Origin: Ailurus styani
Taxonomy: Eukaryota > Chordata > Mammalia > Carnivora > Ailuridae
Reading direction: 5' to 3'
NCBI GenBank assembly: GCA_002007465.1
Contig: LNAC01000065.1
Location: 1,040,570-1,104,569 of the forward strand
DNA: 64,000 bases
The translations under genes and the position numbers were made by a program. This document shows positions 11,456 to 21,787 of the stretch, piece after piece; the stretch's first letter is position 1, and every line of letters starts with the position of its first letter. Under the pieces are notes generated by a model. It was not told the origin of the DNA, made no database searches, and worked only from the letters and a program-made list of their open reading frames with translations.

Positions 11456-12300
11456 TTGTTGTATATTATTCCCCATTTCCCTGGTGCTAGGGATGTTGAA
11501 TATCTTTCACGTGTTGTCGTTTTGACCTTTTCTGTACATATTACTTGTTCATGTGCTTTGGCCTCTTTCTTTTCTTCCTTCCTTCCTTCCTTCCTCCCTC
11601 CCTTCCTTCCTTCCTTCCTTCCTCCCTCCCTCCCTCCCTCCCTTCCTTCCTCCCTTCCTTCCTTCCTTCCTTCCTTTCTTCCTTCCTTCCTCCCTTCCTC
11701 CCTCTCTCTCTCTTTCTCTCTCCCTTTCTCTCTCTCTTTTTCTTTCTTTCTTTCTTTCCTTTTTTAAGATTTTATTGATTTATCTGACAGAGCAAGAAAG
11801 CACAAGTAGGGGGAACACTAGAGGCAGAATGAGCAGCAGGCTTCCCGCTGAGCAGGGAGCTCAGTGCGGGGCTCCATCCCAGGACCCTGAGATCATGACC
11901 TGAGCCAAAGGCAGATGCTTAACCGTTTGAGCCATCCAGGCACCCTTTGGCCTTTTTCTAATGTGTTGTTTTTTCAGTTAGTGCTGATATTCATCCTTTA
12001 ACTATTACATCTCTTAAAATATTTTCTCAAAATCTGTTATTTGTCCTTTAACCTTGTTTATGGTGTCTTTTGCCATACGGAAGGCTTGGGTTTTTAGGTA
12101 GGGAAATTTCATTACTGATTTTCTCGCTGGCATCTTGGATTTTGTGATTTATTTAGGAGAGTCTCCTCTATCACAAGATTATAAAAATATCCTCTCTTAC
12201 TTTCTTCTGGTACTTTTGTAGCCTTTAAATATGTTTATATATCATCAGTCTAGCTTTCACTTATTTGGCATATAATGCAGGGATAAGACCATTCATTATA
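11456..12300 (-). mobile_element. Old LINE-1 fragment, split by a SINE
   Basis: Outside the SINE (left part to 11,570, right part from 11,945) the text reads as reverse-complement L1. Phrases include TTGAATATCTTTCACGTG, CTGTTATTTGTCCTTTAACC, TATGGTGTCTTTTGCCATA, and TTTCTTCTGGTACTTTTGTA. It belongs to an old L1M-type element with no intact frame. Confidence 0.65.
11571..11944 (-). mobile_element. CAN-SINE with ~190 bp expanded pyrimidine tail
   Basis: Target-site duplications CTTTGGCCTCTTTCT (11556-11570) and CTTTGGCCTTTTTCT (11945-11959) enclose both the SINE body (about 11760-11944) and a long (TTCC)n/(TCCC)n/(TTTC)n tract. The tract is therefore the mutated, expanded poly-A tail of the SINE. 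Its PSFLPSFLP-type open frames are microsatellite translation, not genes. Confidence 0.92.
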
Positions 12301-12885
12301 ACCACCTAACTGCATTTTCCTCATCCGGGAGAGAAAGGGAGGCAAAGTTCCTCCATCCATCTGAGAGACAGAAACTAAAAACTCTGTGAAGGAGGAAAAA
12401 AACCATCCATTCTAGTGGGAAAACTGTTATGGCAAACATATAATCCATAATTTCTAAGATGGTCGATATTTGCAATATTCTTGCTTCCTAAAACATAGTT
12501 ACCATGCAACATTTGATTTGGAAACTGCAGCTAATATAGTCAATGAGGGGGTATGAACACAAGGCAAACACCGCAGGAGATACATGAATTCAGAGGAGCA
12601 AGGGGTGTTTCTGCTTGGAAAGACTGGGGAGAACATTTGAATCGGGCCTTGAAGGCAGGTTAAATTTTGGGAGACCAAGCTGGTCAAAGAGGTCATTCTA
12701 GTCCAAGGGAACACAGGAGCAAGGGTAGAGAAACAGGGAAGCACAGGTTGTGTTTCTAGAACCATTCGTGGGCTGTCTGATTAGCCGCTATATAGAGAAG
12801 TAGCCAGGGGTTAAATTAGATGGTAGTTTGAGGCCAGAGAATAGAAAGACTTGGATGCCAAGGTTGAACTTGTGCTTTCTTTTCT
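12301..12885. other. Unique intergenic sequence
   Basis: No gene or recognisable repeat; ordinary AT-balanced sequence between an old LINE-1 piece and a SINE. Confidence 0.5.
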
Positions 12886-13077
12886 TCTTCTTTTTTAGAT
12901 TTTATTCATTTATTTGAGAGAGTGAGCACAACGGGGGAAGGGGCAGAGGGCAGAGGGAGAGAGACAAGCAGACTCCCTGCTAAGCATAGAGCTGATGCAG
13001 GGCTTGATCCCAGGACCCTGAGATCATGGCCTGAATCAAAGTCAGACACTTAACTGGCTGAGCCATCCAGGTGCTCC
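12886..13077 (-). mobile_element. CAN-SINE
   Basis: Poly-T/TTTTTAGATTTTATTCATT on the left and the head CCATCCAGGTGCTCC on the right. Flanks GTGCTTTCTTTTCT and ATGCTTTATTTTCT form an imperfect target-site duplication. Confidence 0.92.
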
Positions 13078-13122
13078 ATGCTTTATTTTCTAGGTAATAG
13101 AATCACCACTGAAGGCTGTATT

Positions 13123-13310
13123 TTTTTTAAGATTTATTTATTTGGAGGGAGCACGTGTCTGGGGGAGGAGCAAAGGGAGAGAATCTCTCAAGTAGACTCG
13201 CTGCTGGCCTGGGAGCCCTATGCAGGACTCGATTTCACGACCCATGAGATCATGACCTGAGCCAAAAACGAGAGTCAGGCACTTAACCAACTGAACCACC
13301 CAGGCGCCCC
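13123..13310 (-). mobile_element. CAN-SINE with clear TSD
   Basis: Perfect 13-bp duplications TGAAGGCTGTATT flank it (13110-13122 and 13311-13323). Body and head (CCACCCAGGCGCCCC) are complete, though the GA-rich middle is diverged. Confidence 0.94.
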
Positions 13311-13323
13311 TGAAGGCTGTATT

Positions 13324-14130
13324 CTTTTGGCAGCTTTATTGAGATATAAATCACATACCATACAATTCACCTATTTAAAGTGCACAATTCATTGGTTTTT
13401 AGTATATTCACAGATAGGTGCAACTATCACCACAGTCAATTTTTAGAACATGATCATCACCTCAAAAAGAAACCTTTATCTGATGTTTATTTAAATTCAG
13501 TTAATTAACATAGAGTATATTATTAGATTCAGAGGTAGAGTTTAGTGTGATTCAGGAGTTTTATATAACACCCAGTGCTCATTTCATCAAGTGCCCTCCT
13601 TAATGCCCATCACCCAGTTACCCCATCCCCCCACCCACCTCAGCAACCCTCTGTTTGTTTCCTAGAGTTAAAAGTCTCTTATGGTTTGTGTCCCTCTCTG
13701 CTTTCATCTCATTTTATTTTTCCTCACTTCCCCTCTGTTCATCTGTTTTGTTTCTTAAATTCCACATGAGAGCGAAATCATATGGTGTTTGTCTTTCTCT
13801 AACTGACTTATTTCACTTAGTATAATCCCCTCTGATTCTACCCATGTTGTTGCAAATGGTAAGATTTCTTTTTTTTGATGGTGGGTAATATTCCATTGTA
13901 TATATATATATACCACATCTTCTTTATCTATTCATCTGTCAATGGACATCTAGGCTCTTCAAAAAGAAACCTTTATCTGTCACCCCAAACCCACCTTTGT
14001 CCCAAGCCTAAAGCCACTACTAATCTATTTTCTGTCCTTATAGATTTTCTTGTTCTGGACATTTCATATAAATGGAATCATGTAATATGTGGTCTTTTGT
14101 GACTAGCTGCTTTAGTTTGGTGTAATTTTA
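13324..14130 (-). mobile_element. Old LINE-1 3' UTR, host of a younger L1
   Basis: Left part (to 13,482) and right part (from 13,959) join to read as a reverse-complement old L1M 3' UTR: GCTTTATTGAGATATAAATC, GCACAATTCATTGGTTTTTAG, then TTCTTGTTCTGGACATTTCA and GTAATATGTGGTCTTTTGTG. It is interrupted by the younger L1 at 13,483-13,958. Confidence 0.75.
13483..13958 (-). mobile_element. 5'-truncated carnivoran LINE-1 with 21-bp TSD
   Basis: The text (CACCCAGTGCTCATTTCATC, CAACCCTCTGTTTGTTTCCT, ATTCCACATGAGAGCGAAAT, GTAATATTCCATTGTATATA) is the reverse complement of a carnivoran L1 3' end. Identical 21-bp duplications (13462-13482 and 13959-13979, containing AAAAAGAAACCTTTATCTG) show target-primed insertion into an older L1. 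It is severely 5'-truncated and non-coding. Confidence 0.9.
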
Positions 14131-14300
14131 CCACTAATGGCTTGAGTGACAGAATTCTCTAATCAAAGTGGCTCTTTAGGAAGAATATTTTGGACAGGAT
14201 GGTGGAAGGGGGCTGAGAGAGCTATTAACTGGCCATTAGCTATTAGTCACTGTTATGGGATCATATGAGTGCTCAATAAGCAAGATTTTGGCTACAAGTA

Positions 14301-14582
14301 AGAAAACACTAACCTGTATGGAAAGTATATCCATTTTTCCCCCCACATAGGAATTCACACTAGAGGAAAAAAAATAATGCAAAGGTTCTTATCTGGGAAT
14401 GTGTTCCCCTGAAAGAACTAAACTACTGATTTGTTAAGCCAATAGCTTCTATGAGTAATTCACATACCCTTCTCAGAATACCCTGTTAAAGCTTGAGTGT
14501 TGAAAGGGATTGTTTACTTTGGAATATAAGAAAATACAGCAGTTGAATGTCAAAAAAAAAAAAAAAGAAAAGAAAACACTAA
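14301..14582 (+). pseudogene. Short processed retrocopy of unknown transcript
   Basis: About 258 bp (14313-14570) ends in a 15-A tract plus GAAA and is bounded by perfect 12-bp direct repeats AGAAAACACTAA (14301-14312, 14571-14582). Removing the insert restores a continuous flanking text (CTACAAGTAAGAAAACACTAAACCATAAATGG). This is the signature of LINE-1-mediated retroposition of a polyadenylated RNA. The body is not a SINE or L1 I recognise. GGAATTCACACTAGAGG faintly resembles a C2H2 zinc-finger linker, but the parent gene is unknown. No AATAAA lies near the tail. Confidence 0.7.
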
Positions 14583-14629
14583 ACCATAAATGGCTTAAAC
14601 AATAGGGAAATAGTATCTTTGTGTGTGTG
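14583..14629. other. Residual ancient repeat flank
   Basis: The phrase ATAAATGGCTTAAACAATAGG, continuous with the sequence left of the retrocopy, is typical of a widespread ancient mammalian repeat whose family I cannot name. Confidence 0.3.
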
Positions 14630-15610
14630 TTATTTTAAAAAAATTTAAAGTTTTTATTTTCATTCCTGTCAGTTAACATACAGTGTTATATTAGTCTCAG
14701 GTGTACAATACAGTGATTCAACACTTCCATATATCACTCAGTGTTCATCACAAGTTCCCTCCTTAATCCCCATCACCTATTTTGCCCATCCCCCCCACCT
14801 CCCTATCCTCTGGTAACCATCAGTTTGTTCTCTATAATTAAGAGTATTTTTTTGGTTTCTCTCTCTCTCTTCCTCTCTTTTCCCCTTTGCTTATTTGTTT
14901 TGTTTCTTAAATTCCACATTTGAGTGAAATCATATGGTATTTGTCTGTCTTTGACTGATTTATTTCACTTAACATTATATTCTCTAGCTCCAACCATGTT
15001 GTTGCAAATGGCAAGATGTCATTCCTTTTTATGCTGAATAATATTCCATTGTATGTATCTACCACATCATCTTTATCGAGTCATCAATTGATGGACACTT
15101 GGAATGCTTCCATATCTGGGCTATTATAAATAATGCTGCTATAAACACAGAGGTACCTATATCCCATTGAATTAGTGTTTTTATATTCTTTCAGTAAATA
15201 CCCAGTAGTGCAATTGCTGGTTCATAGGGTAGTTCTATCTTTAACTTTTAGAGGAACCTCCATACTGTTGTCCAGAATGGCTCCACCTGTTTGCACTCCC
15301 CCAACAGTGCTCAAGGGCTCCTTTCTCTCCATATCCTCGCCAACACCTGTTGTTTCTTGTGCTGTTGATGTTAGCCATTCTGACAGGCGTGAGGTGGTAT
15401 GTCATTGTAGTTTTGATTTGCATTTCCCTGATGGTAAGTGATGATGAACATCTTTTCATGTATCTGTTGGACATCTGGATGTCTTCTTTGGAGAAATGTC
15501 TGTCCATGTCTTCTGCCTATTTTTAAATTGGATTATTTATTTTTGGGGTGTTGAGTTGTAAAAGATCTTTATATATTTTGGATATTTGCCCTTTGCCTTT
15601 TAGTTTTGTT
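14630..15610 (-). mobile_element. Carnivoran LINE-1 3' end (ORF2 tail and 3' UTR)
   Basis: Left part gives the antisense 3' UTR (CAGTTAACATACAGTGTTAT, ATTAGTCTCAGGTGTACAAT). The right part gives the antisense C-terminal ORF2 region (CCATTCTGACAGGCGTGAGG, TGCATTTCCCTGATGGTAAG, GTCTTCTTTGGAGAAATGTC). The element is 5'-truncated near 15.6 kb. The short frames in it are fragments of a dead reverse-transcriptase gene. Confidence 0.88.
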
Positions 15611-16569
15611 GATTGTTTGGATTTAGCAAGATTTTATTTGTTAAATTTATAACTGTTTTATGAGGTAACTGAAAGGCCTGAGAGAATTTGACATTAAATT
15701 TATAAATGTTGTCTTAAATGTTTAAGGGTATTTACTTAGTTCAATTTACATAGATAGTTATTTGTTAGAGGAGTGTAATCTTTTAAATTTTTAAGTTAAT
15801 AGAACATTAGTTCAAGGATGAGAGAAAATAATTATTATTTTTATACTTCTGAGCATATATATTTATGAATAAAACAACTATGTTTATAGGTGACTTTAGG
15901 CTTACGTTTTTCTAACTTAAATGAACTGAATATTGATTCAGACACATGTAATGTGTGTATTTATTTCTCTGCTCCAAAATCTACTTTGGACCTTAAAACT
16001 CAATCAGTAGTAAGACACCCAACTCATCTAGGTTTTCTGGGGACTACTTTGGTTTCAAAACTGGGAGACTTGGCAAACTGGGGCAGTTAAGTCACCATTA
16101 TTGGCAGACAATCTTCTGGCCTTTGCAACAGCCCCATGGAGACCTGGTGTGAAATCTGTGTGTAGGGCTATCATTCCCATAACCAGAGGCAGCAACTGGG
16201 CTCAGAGAAGTTAACGTGGCTTGGCCAAGGCCATTATCTGGATTATAATTTATTCCCATTTCTCACATCCTTTTTCTACTTAATGTGATTGGTTGATTTA
16301 CTTCTGAGGTCTTTCCTCCCTCCCCTATAGAGAACTTGGTTTCTTCTTTCTAAAATGAATGAGTTTTATTTTCACCTGGAGGAGCCACAATCTAGGATTA
16401 ACTTCAGCAGTAATCCCTGTAAATTCCTTTATAGAGTCATTCAGGGAAGGTGACTTGACCTTTGTAAGATGGGTAGAAATCAAGGTTACAAATATTTTCA
16501 GGGCATGGCTTACTGTGCATTTTAAAAATCATTTTGCTAATTATTTAAAATGTGTTACTACTTATAATT
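15611..16569. other. AT-rich intergenic sequence
   Basis: No gene is supported. A diverged MIR-like fragment on the minus strand lies at about 16,130-16,240 (GCAACTGGGCTCAGAGAAG, TTGGCCAAGGCCATTA). The rest is unique. Confidence 0.5.
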
Positions 16570-17206
16570 AACTTTTTAATAACAGTTTAATTGGGATATA
16601 ATTCACACACCATACAATTCATTTATTTATGCTCTTAACCACTATTCTTAAAGTCAGGGAAATGCAAATTAAAGCAAAAGTGATGTGATGAGCACCAGGT
16701 GTTGTATATAAGCGTTGAATCACTAAATTGTACACCTGAAACCAATATTATACTGTGTTAAGTTAAATAAAAATGAAACAAAAAATAAATTATATGATAT
16801 ATAATATACTCTACTGCTTTTCCAAAAAAAAGAAAAAAAAGTGAAAATACCCAGTGATGACAAAGATGTAGGAGAATGTTTAGTCTCAGATATCAATTGT
16901 TGGAGTATGGCTTGCTTCAGCTTTTTGGAAAGTGATTTGAAAATATGTACTAAAATTTAAAATAAAAATTGAAATGATAATTTCACCTTGGACAATTTAT
17001 TTCAGAAAAATAAAAGTATGAAAGAATAAGAATAAAGGTATTTATTACAACATCCTCTAATGGTAAAACAAACAAACCCCTGGAATAAACTTTGTCCATC
17101 AGAATGGAATGATTGTACAACATATGATTGGCTGTACAAAGAATGAGTTAGATCACTCTTACCCAAGCTTCTACCAATCTTATACCATTAAAACATTTTT
17201 ATTTGA
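16570..17206 (+). mobile_element. Mosaic of LINE-1 fragments
   Basis: At 16,575-16,625 there is a short antisense old L1 3' UTR scrap. At 16,650-16,790 a sense carnivoran L1 terminus reads GATGAGCACCAGGTGTTGTA, AAATTGTACACCTGAAACCA. From 16,830 an old L1M/HAL1-like sense segment follows (ACCCAGTGATGACAAAGATG, CAACATCCTCTAATGG). All are non-coding relics. Confidence 0.65.
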
Positions 17207-17723
17207 ATTGGCTCCAGGATTCTACAAGGAAACAGAATTACTAGGGCACATATTTACATTATATATACATTAATGGGATATATATGTACATAAATTAATA
17301 GGATACACAGAGAGACAGAGAGAATATTTATTATGAAGAATTGGCTTCCATGACTGTGGAGGCTGTGCAGTCACCTGCTCTGTCATCTGCAAGCTGTAGA
17401 CCCGGGAGAGCCTATGGTGTAGCCCTGAGAACCAGGAGAGACCAGTGTCCCAGTCTCAGGGGAGGAGAATGATATGACCCAGCTCATCAGTCAGAGTGAG
17501 GCCAGATGCCCCCTGCCTCCACCTTTTTGTTCTGTCTAAGCCCTCAACAGATTGTATGAGGCTCACCCACCCTGGGGAAGGCCATCTGCTTTACTCAGTC
17601 TACAGATTCAAATGCTAGTCTCATCCAGAAACATTCTTGCAGATACACCCAGAAATAACATTTAGCCAAATATCCAGGTAACCCACGATCCAGTCAAGTT
17701 GACACGTAAAATCAATTAGTACA
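17207..17723 (-). mobile_element. Solo LTR, MLT2-like (ERVL class)
   Basis: Read on the minus strand the element begins TGTACTAATTGATTTTACG and continues with GTGTCAACTTGAC. It ends near CCTTGTAGAATCCTGGAGCC on the right end of that strand. This is the order of an MLT2-type ERVL LTR: the CAACTTGACTGG start, the TGAGTAAAGCAGATGGCC motif and the AATTGGCTCACAC-like tail. No internal retroviral genes are present. Confidence 0.75.
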
Positions 17724-18500
17724 TGTATATTTGTTATGAAATGAAGTTTCATAGCACCACAGTCAACAGAAAACCAGTATTACTTGCTATGCCTAGAAAG
17801 TATCTGTAAGAATAAATACAAAGACAACAAAAGGATGTTATTCATTCCTAGTTAGATAGTGTGGCCTACTAAAGATTCTAATCCTGAGCCTGGCTCTCTA
17901 CAAAAGAGTGACATATCAAGTGTCAGAGAGATATTAAAGATACACACCGCATGATTCAGTGTCATTTAATGTCCTTCATAAGCCATATTATCTCCTTGAA
18001 GCCCACAGTACTGATCGTTGCAAACTTTTATAAACTTGGGAGATTCTCTTTTGGATCTGAAGAGATAGTCACAATTTATTAAATTAAAAAAGCAAGTTAT
18101 AATGTGTTAGTCCAACTTTTGTATAATAAGCAAAGTCAAAAGAAACTTCTGTCTGTTGATTGTTGGTTGTCTTGGTGTGCACGTGGAGAAGTGGATGAAT
18201 GTTTTAAGTTTAACCATAGGAAATGATAAGTCAAAAATGATCTAAATTTGCATAAATTTAGTATAGTCCCACCTAATAAACCACCAAGGCTGTTAACATT
18301 GGTTATGGGAAGGAGTGATGGAAAGTCTTTTAGGGCTTTTATTATATTGCTTTTAATTATGAACATGTATCATGTTAGACTTTTTCACAATTCTAATGAA
18401 AGAATTCCAAAAGAAATAAAAAGAGAGCACATACCCTGAGCCAAAAGCTATGAGTAAGCTGCAAGCTCTTGGTTGTGTGTCAGTTACATCTCAATAAAGC
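17724..18500 (+). mobile_element. Probable old L1/HAL1 remnant, AT-rich
   Basis: The 18,280-18,400 segment (ATTGGTTATGGGAAGGAGTG, TTTTAATTATGAACATGTAT) resembles an old L1 3' end continuing the element interrupted by the LTR. The section from 17,740 to 18,200 is too diverged to place. Confidence 0.4.
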
Positions 18501-18554
18501 TGGGGGAGAGGAGGAAGGCTGCAGGTCCTTGGGTAGATCACACGCCCTTTCTCC

Positions 18555-18915
18555 AGTCCACCTGAGCACTATTGACATTTGGGGCCAGATAATTAAGGTG
18601 TTTAAATAACTCATAAGAGCATAGCAGTAACCACCCTCCAGGTGGTCTGTCCATTCAGATGAGGATGGAACCCTTAAGTCGCAGGGATGAAGTTCCATTA
18701 GTAGTGAAGGACTTGGGGGCATTGAGGCCTTTTCCTCAGTTGTGAGATGTTGTCTCGTGTATTGTAGGATGTTTGGCAGCATCCCTGGCTTTTACTGCTG
18801 ATGATAGTAGCATGCCCCACCCCCAGTCAAATGATAGCCGGAAATGTCCACCGGAGTTGCCGAAGGTGGCCTGGGGCAGAATCTCCCCTGGCTGAGAACC
18901 ACTGCTCTAGCTCTC
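18555..18915 (-). mobile_element. MER20-like hAT element split by a 133-bp unit
   Basis: The left part (GAGCACTATTGACATTTGGG, GCCAGATAATT) and the right part (18,728-18,915: GTGTATTGTAGGATGTTTGG, CAGCATCCCTGGC, GCTGAGAACCACTG) together total about 220 bp. That is the usual full length of MER20, a non-autonomous hAT-Charlie element. A foreign segment of about 133 bp interrupts it at 18,595. Confidence 0.7.
18595..18727 (-). repeat. Unclassified ~133-bp repeat unit, copy A
   Basis: The reverse complement of this segment aligns with 19,768-19,899 over its whole length, with roughly one base in five different by eye. Shared words include CCTCAATGCCCCCAA, TGGAACTTCATCC, AATGGACAGACCAC and TATGCTCTTATGA. 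It sits inside a MER20-like element. I do not recognise the family. Confidence 0.8.
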
Positions 18916-19767
18916 AATTTCTCATTAGCAATGGGACACACCTTGAACCAAGTGTTCTCTAAGCTCCACTGAAGCTCTGACATTGTCTGATTTCATCAAC
19001 TTTGAATCCACCAATGTTTCCCAGAAGCTGTTTTCCCCCCAGAGCCACTAGAGGGGACACTCTGCAACACTAAGGACAAAACAGAGCACTTGCGGGACTT
19101 TGTTTTCCTCTCCTTGTGGACTTTGTTGTCTCTGATTCAGAGCACCCAGCCTCTGATAAATAGTCTTTGATGTTGAGAGTGATAACCCTTATCCACGAGG
19201 CACATAGAGCTGTTTGTCTTGTGCTTTGTGCCATAAAAGTCAGTGTTTTTAGAGGGTGGAAGAGAGCAGAGTGTTCTTTGCTTTTTAAACATTCTTTATA
19301 AGGCAGTCAGGTGAATAATATTACTAAAAAGTTCTGTGTCTCCATGAGGAGAGCCCATGAGACAACCAGGCTAGGAGGGGAAAGATTTAGTTCTCTTTCT
19401 GGTCCTGCCATTTCCAGGCTGTGCGATGTTGGCCAAGTCTCTTAACCTTTCTGGTTGTACATAGCAGCTAAGCTGAGAGGTTAAGGTCACACATGGAGTT
19501 AAGTGGTCAAGCAAGGGTTTGGATCTGACCTGTCAACTTCATGGGATAGCTGTGAGAATCAAAGGAGATGGTGTATGTGAAGGAGTTTTGAAAAACAGAA
19601 AACCCTGTAGAGGTTCAGGATGTGGATTCGCAGGTATTAGAAGAGCGAGAGGAGGTGATAACTAAGAGAAAGCATGGGGGACAGTGGGTGGGGGAATGGG
19701 GCAGGGGTAGCTCCACGGAGATAACAGAAATAATCCTCCACCAAGTGTTATCAATTATAGAAAGAGA
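18916..19767. other. Intergenic sequence with MIR scrap
   Basis: No gene is supported. A sense MIR fragment lies at about 19,385-19,460 (GTCCTGCCATTTCCAGGCTG, AAGTCTCTTAACCTTTCTGG). The rest appears unique. Confidence 0.5.
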
Positions 19768-19899
19768 CCTCAATGCCCCCAAATCCTGCATTACTGGTGG
19801 AACTTCATCCTTGGGACTTAAGGTTTTGATCCCGATCAAAATGGACAGACCACTTGGAGGGGTGTTCCTTTATGCTCTTATGAATTGCTTAAACATCTT
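19768..19899 (+). repeat. Unclassified ~133-bp repeat unit, copy B
   Basis: This is the inverted partner of 18,595-18,727. Similarity also extends a few bases beyond both ends (GAAAGAGACCTC, and CTTAAT on the right once the SINE is removed). A SINE later inserted at its right edge, duplicating TTGCTTAAACATCTT. Confidence 0.8.
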
Positions 19900-20101
19900 T
19901 TTTTAAAAAAAAAGATTTTATTTATTTATTTGACACAGAGAGAGAGAGATCACAAGTAGGCAGAGAGGCAGGCAGAGAGAGAGGAGGAAGCAGGCTCCCC
20001 GCCGAGCAGAGAGCCTGATGCAGGGCTCAATCCCAGGACCCTGAGATCATGACCTGAGCCAAAGGCAGAGGCTCTAACCCACTGAGCCACCCAGGCGCCC
20101 C
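19900..20101 (-). mobile_element. CAN-SINE, young, perfect 15-bp TSD
   Basis: Perfect duplications TTGCTTAAACATCTT flank it (19885-19899 and 20102-20116). The body has the mustelid-like GGCAGAGAGGCAGGCAGAGA core and head CCACCCAGGCGCCCC. Near-consensus sequence and perfect duplication imply recent insertion. Confidence 0.96.
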
Positions 20102-20116
20102 TTGCTTAAACATCTT

Positions 20117-20623
20117 AATGAAAGTGAAAGATCCACTCCAACACTATTTTTTAAACTTTTTTGTTAAACTCTGAACTACAGTAACAAATACGTTTCCAGA
20201 GAGATCCAGCTCACACACATAAAACTGAAACAAAAGTCTTATACTTGGATTTTTCTGTTCTGTTTTATTTTGTCACTTGAAACTAATGCTACTTCTGATC
20301 CAGTAATGGTGGGTACTGATCTGCAGTTTTAAAAACACTGTTCTAGAAGTTTTTATGGGAGGATAGAGTCCTTGTGCTGGGCTGAGGAAACAGAAGATGT
20401 CACCTCCAAACGTTACGCAGGGAGCCTCAGCGATAAATTTTTTACAGTTTTCTAGGGACTGATTCTTTGAGGAATGATTCAGGAAGAAGAATGAAAAGCA
20501 ATAATACCAAATTCATCTAAACGAATGAGGATGGACCACTGAACAGTATTTTCAGAGGTCATGATCTAAACCCCACTCCATTAACATAAAGTATAGATGG
20601 GCATAATGTAGCCACCGCCACAC
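20117..20623. other. Intergenic sequence
   Basis: No gene, RNA or named repeat is seen. Confidence 0.5.
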
Positions 20624-20639
20624 AAAAATAAAAACCCAG

Positions 20640-20839
20640 GGGCACCTGGGTGGCTCAGTCGGTTAAGCCTCTGCCTTTGGCTCAGGTCATGATCCTGGGG
20701 TCTGGGGTGGAGCCCCACGTAGGGCTCCCTGCTCAGCGGGAGTCTGCATCCCCCCTCCCCCGGCCCCTCCCCACAACTGGTGTTCTGTCTTGTACTCTCT
20801 CTCAAATAAATAAATAAAATCTTTTAAAAAATTAAAAAT
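20640..20839 (+). mobile_element. CAN-SINE, perfect 16-bp TSD
   Basis: Duplications AAAAATAAAAACCCAG lie at 20624-20639 and 20840-20855. The head is GGCACCTGGGTGGCTCAGTC and the tail AAATAAATAAATAAAATC. The GC-rich body (CCCCCCTCCCCCGGCCCCTC) is unusual for the window. Confidence 0.95.
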
Positions 20840-20855
20840 AAAAATAAAAACCCAG

Positions 20856-21519
20856 TGTTTATTCAGCCCTTATTATATATCAGACATTGCACTAAGCATT
20901 TTATGTGAGTGGTGGTATAAATGAAGTCTGAGAACTCTTTGGTTTTCTTTTCTTCCTGCACACTAAAAAGAATTCTGACTCTGCCTGTCCAGTTTCTTCC
21001 CCTCACCTATCAGAAAAACGGGACAGAAGTAGAAGATTTAGATTGGTTAGGGTGGGAGAAAAAGCTTTCTAGGGAGCTTGGGACAAAGAAGAGGCGAAAT
21101 CTGTGGGGTATAGTAGGGGTTTGGATAGGACAGGAAAAAGGCTGTTAAGAAGGATTGCAGGGAGCTCTGTATGGAGATTGAGAAATGCAACTATTGAATA
21201 TGAGTTAATTTGAAATTACTTTTTGGTGACTGGACTGGGTTTCTTAGGTTGTAATATCACCCTGAGACTGGCTCATGTGGGTCATGGTCTCAATAGGGTT
21301 ACATAAGCATTATCTTATTTAATCTGCATAACAAACTCAGCAGGTGGTATTATTATTAATTTTTTTTCAGATTAAAAGAAGAAAGGAGGCTGATACAGGC
21401 TAAGTAACCTTCAAGTCCTAGGCTAATAAATAGCAGAGCCAGGCCTGATACTTAGGTCTTTCAATCTCCAAAGTACAAGTCCACGAGTAAAGATTATTTC
21501 CAATATAAGTCATATCAAT
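20856..21519. other. Intergenic with two MIR-type fragments
   Basis: A short antisense MIR/L2-like piece is at 20,858-20,915 (CAGTGTTTATTCAGCCC, CACTAAGCATTTTATG). A longer antisense MIR is at about 21,300-21,475 (AAGCATTATCTTATTTAATC, GCAGAGCCAGGCCTGATAC). The rest looks unique. Confidence 0.55.
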
Positions 21520-21787
21520 TAAGAATAAAATAGGGTAGCGTTTAATAAAAGGAATGTAAGACTTATACACCAAAAATGATAAAACATTGTTGAAATAAAT
21601 TAAAGATCTAACTATATGGAAAGGCTTCCCAGGTTCACAGATCAGAAGACTTAATATTGTTAAAATGGGGATACTCCCCTAACTAGTCTAGAGGTAGAAT
21701 TCAATCTCTGTCAAAATCCCAGCTGGAATTTTTTTTCAGAAATTGAGAAGATAATCCTAGAAATCAAATAGAAATGCAAGGAATCCA

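Noticed and set aside
11456..11903. PSFLPSFLP-type repetitive proteins
   Set aside because: Translation of the (TTCC)n tract in a SINE tail.
17207..17723. Active endogenous retrovirus
   Set aside because: Only a solo, diverged LTR is present, with no internal genes or second LTR.
20640..20720. tRNA gene from A/B-box-like sequence
   Set aside because: All such heads continue into CT-rich CAN-SINE bodies with A-rich tails; no cloverleaf with proper ends is present.
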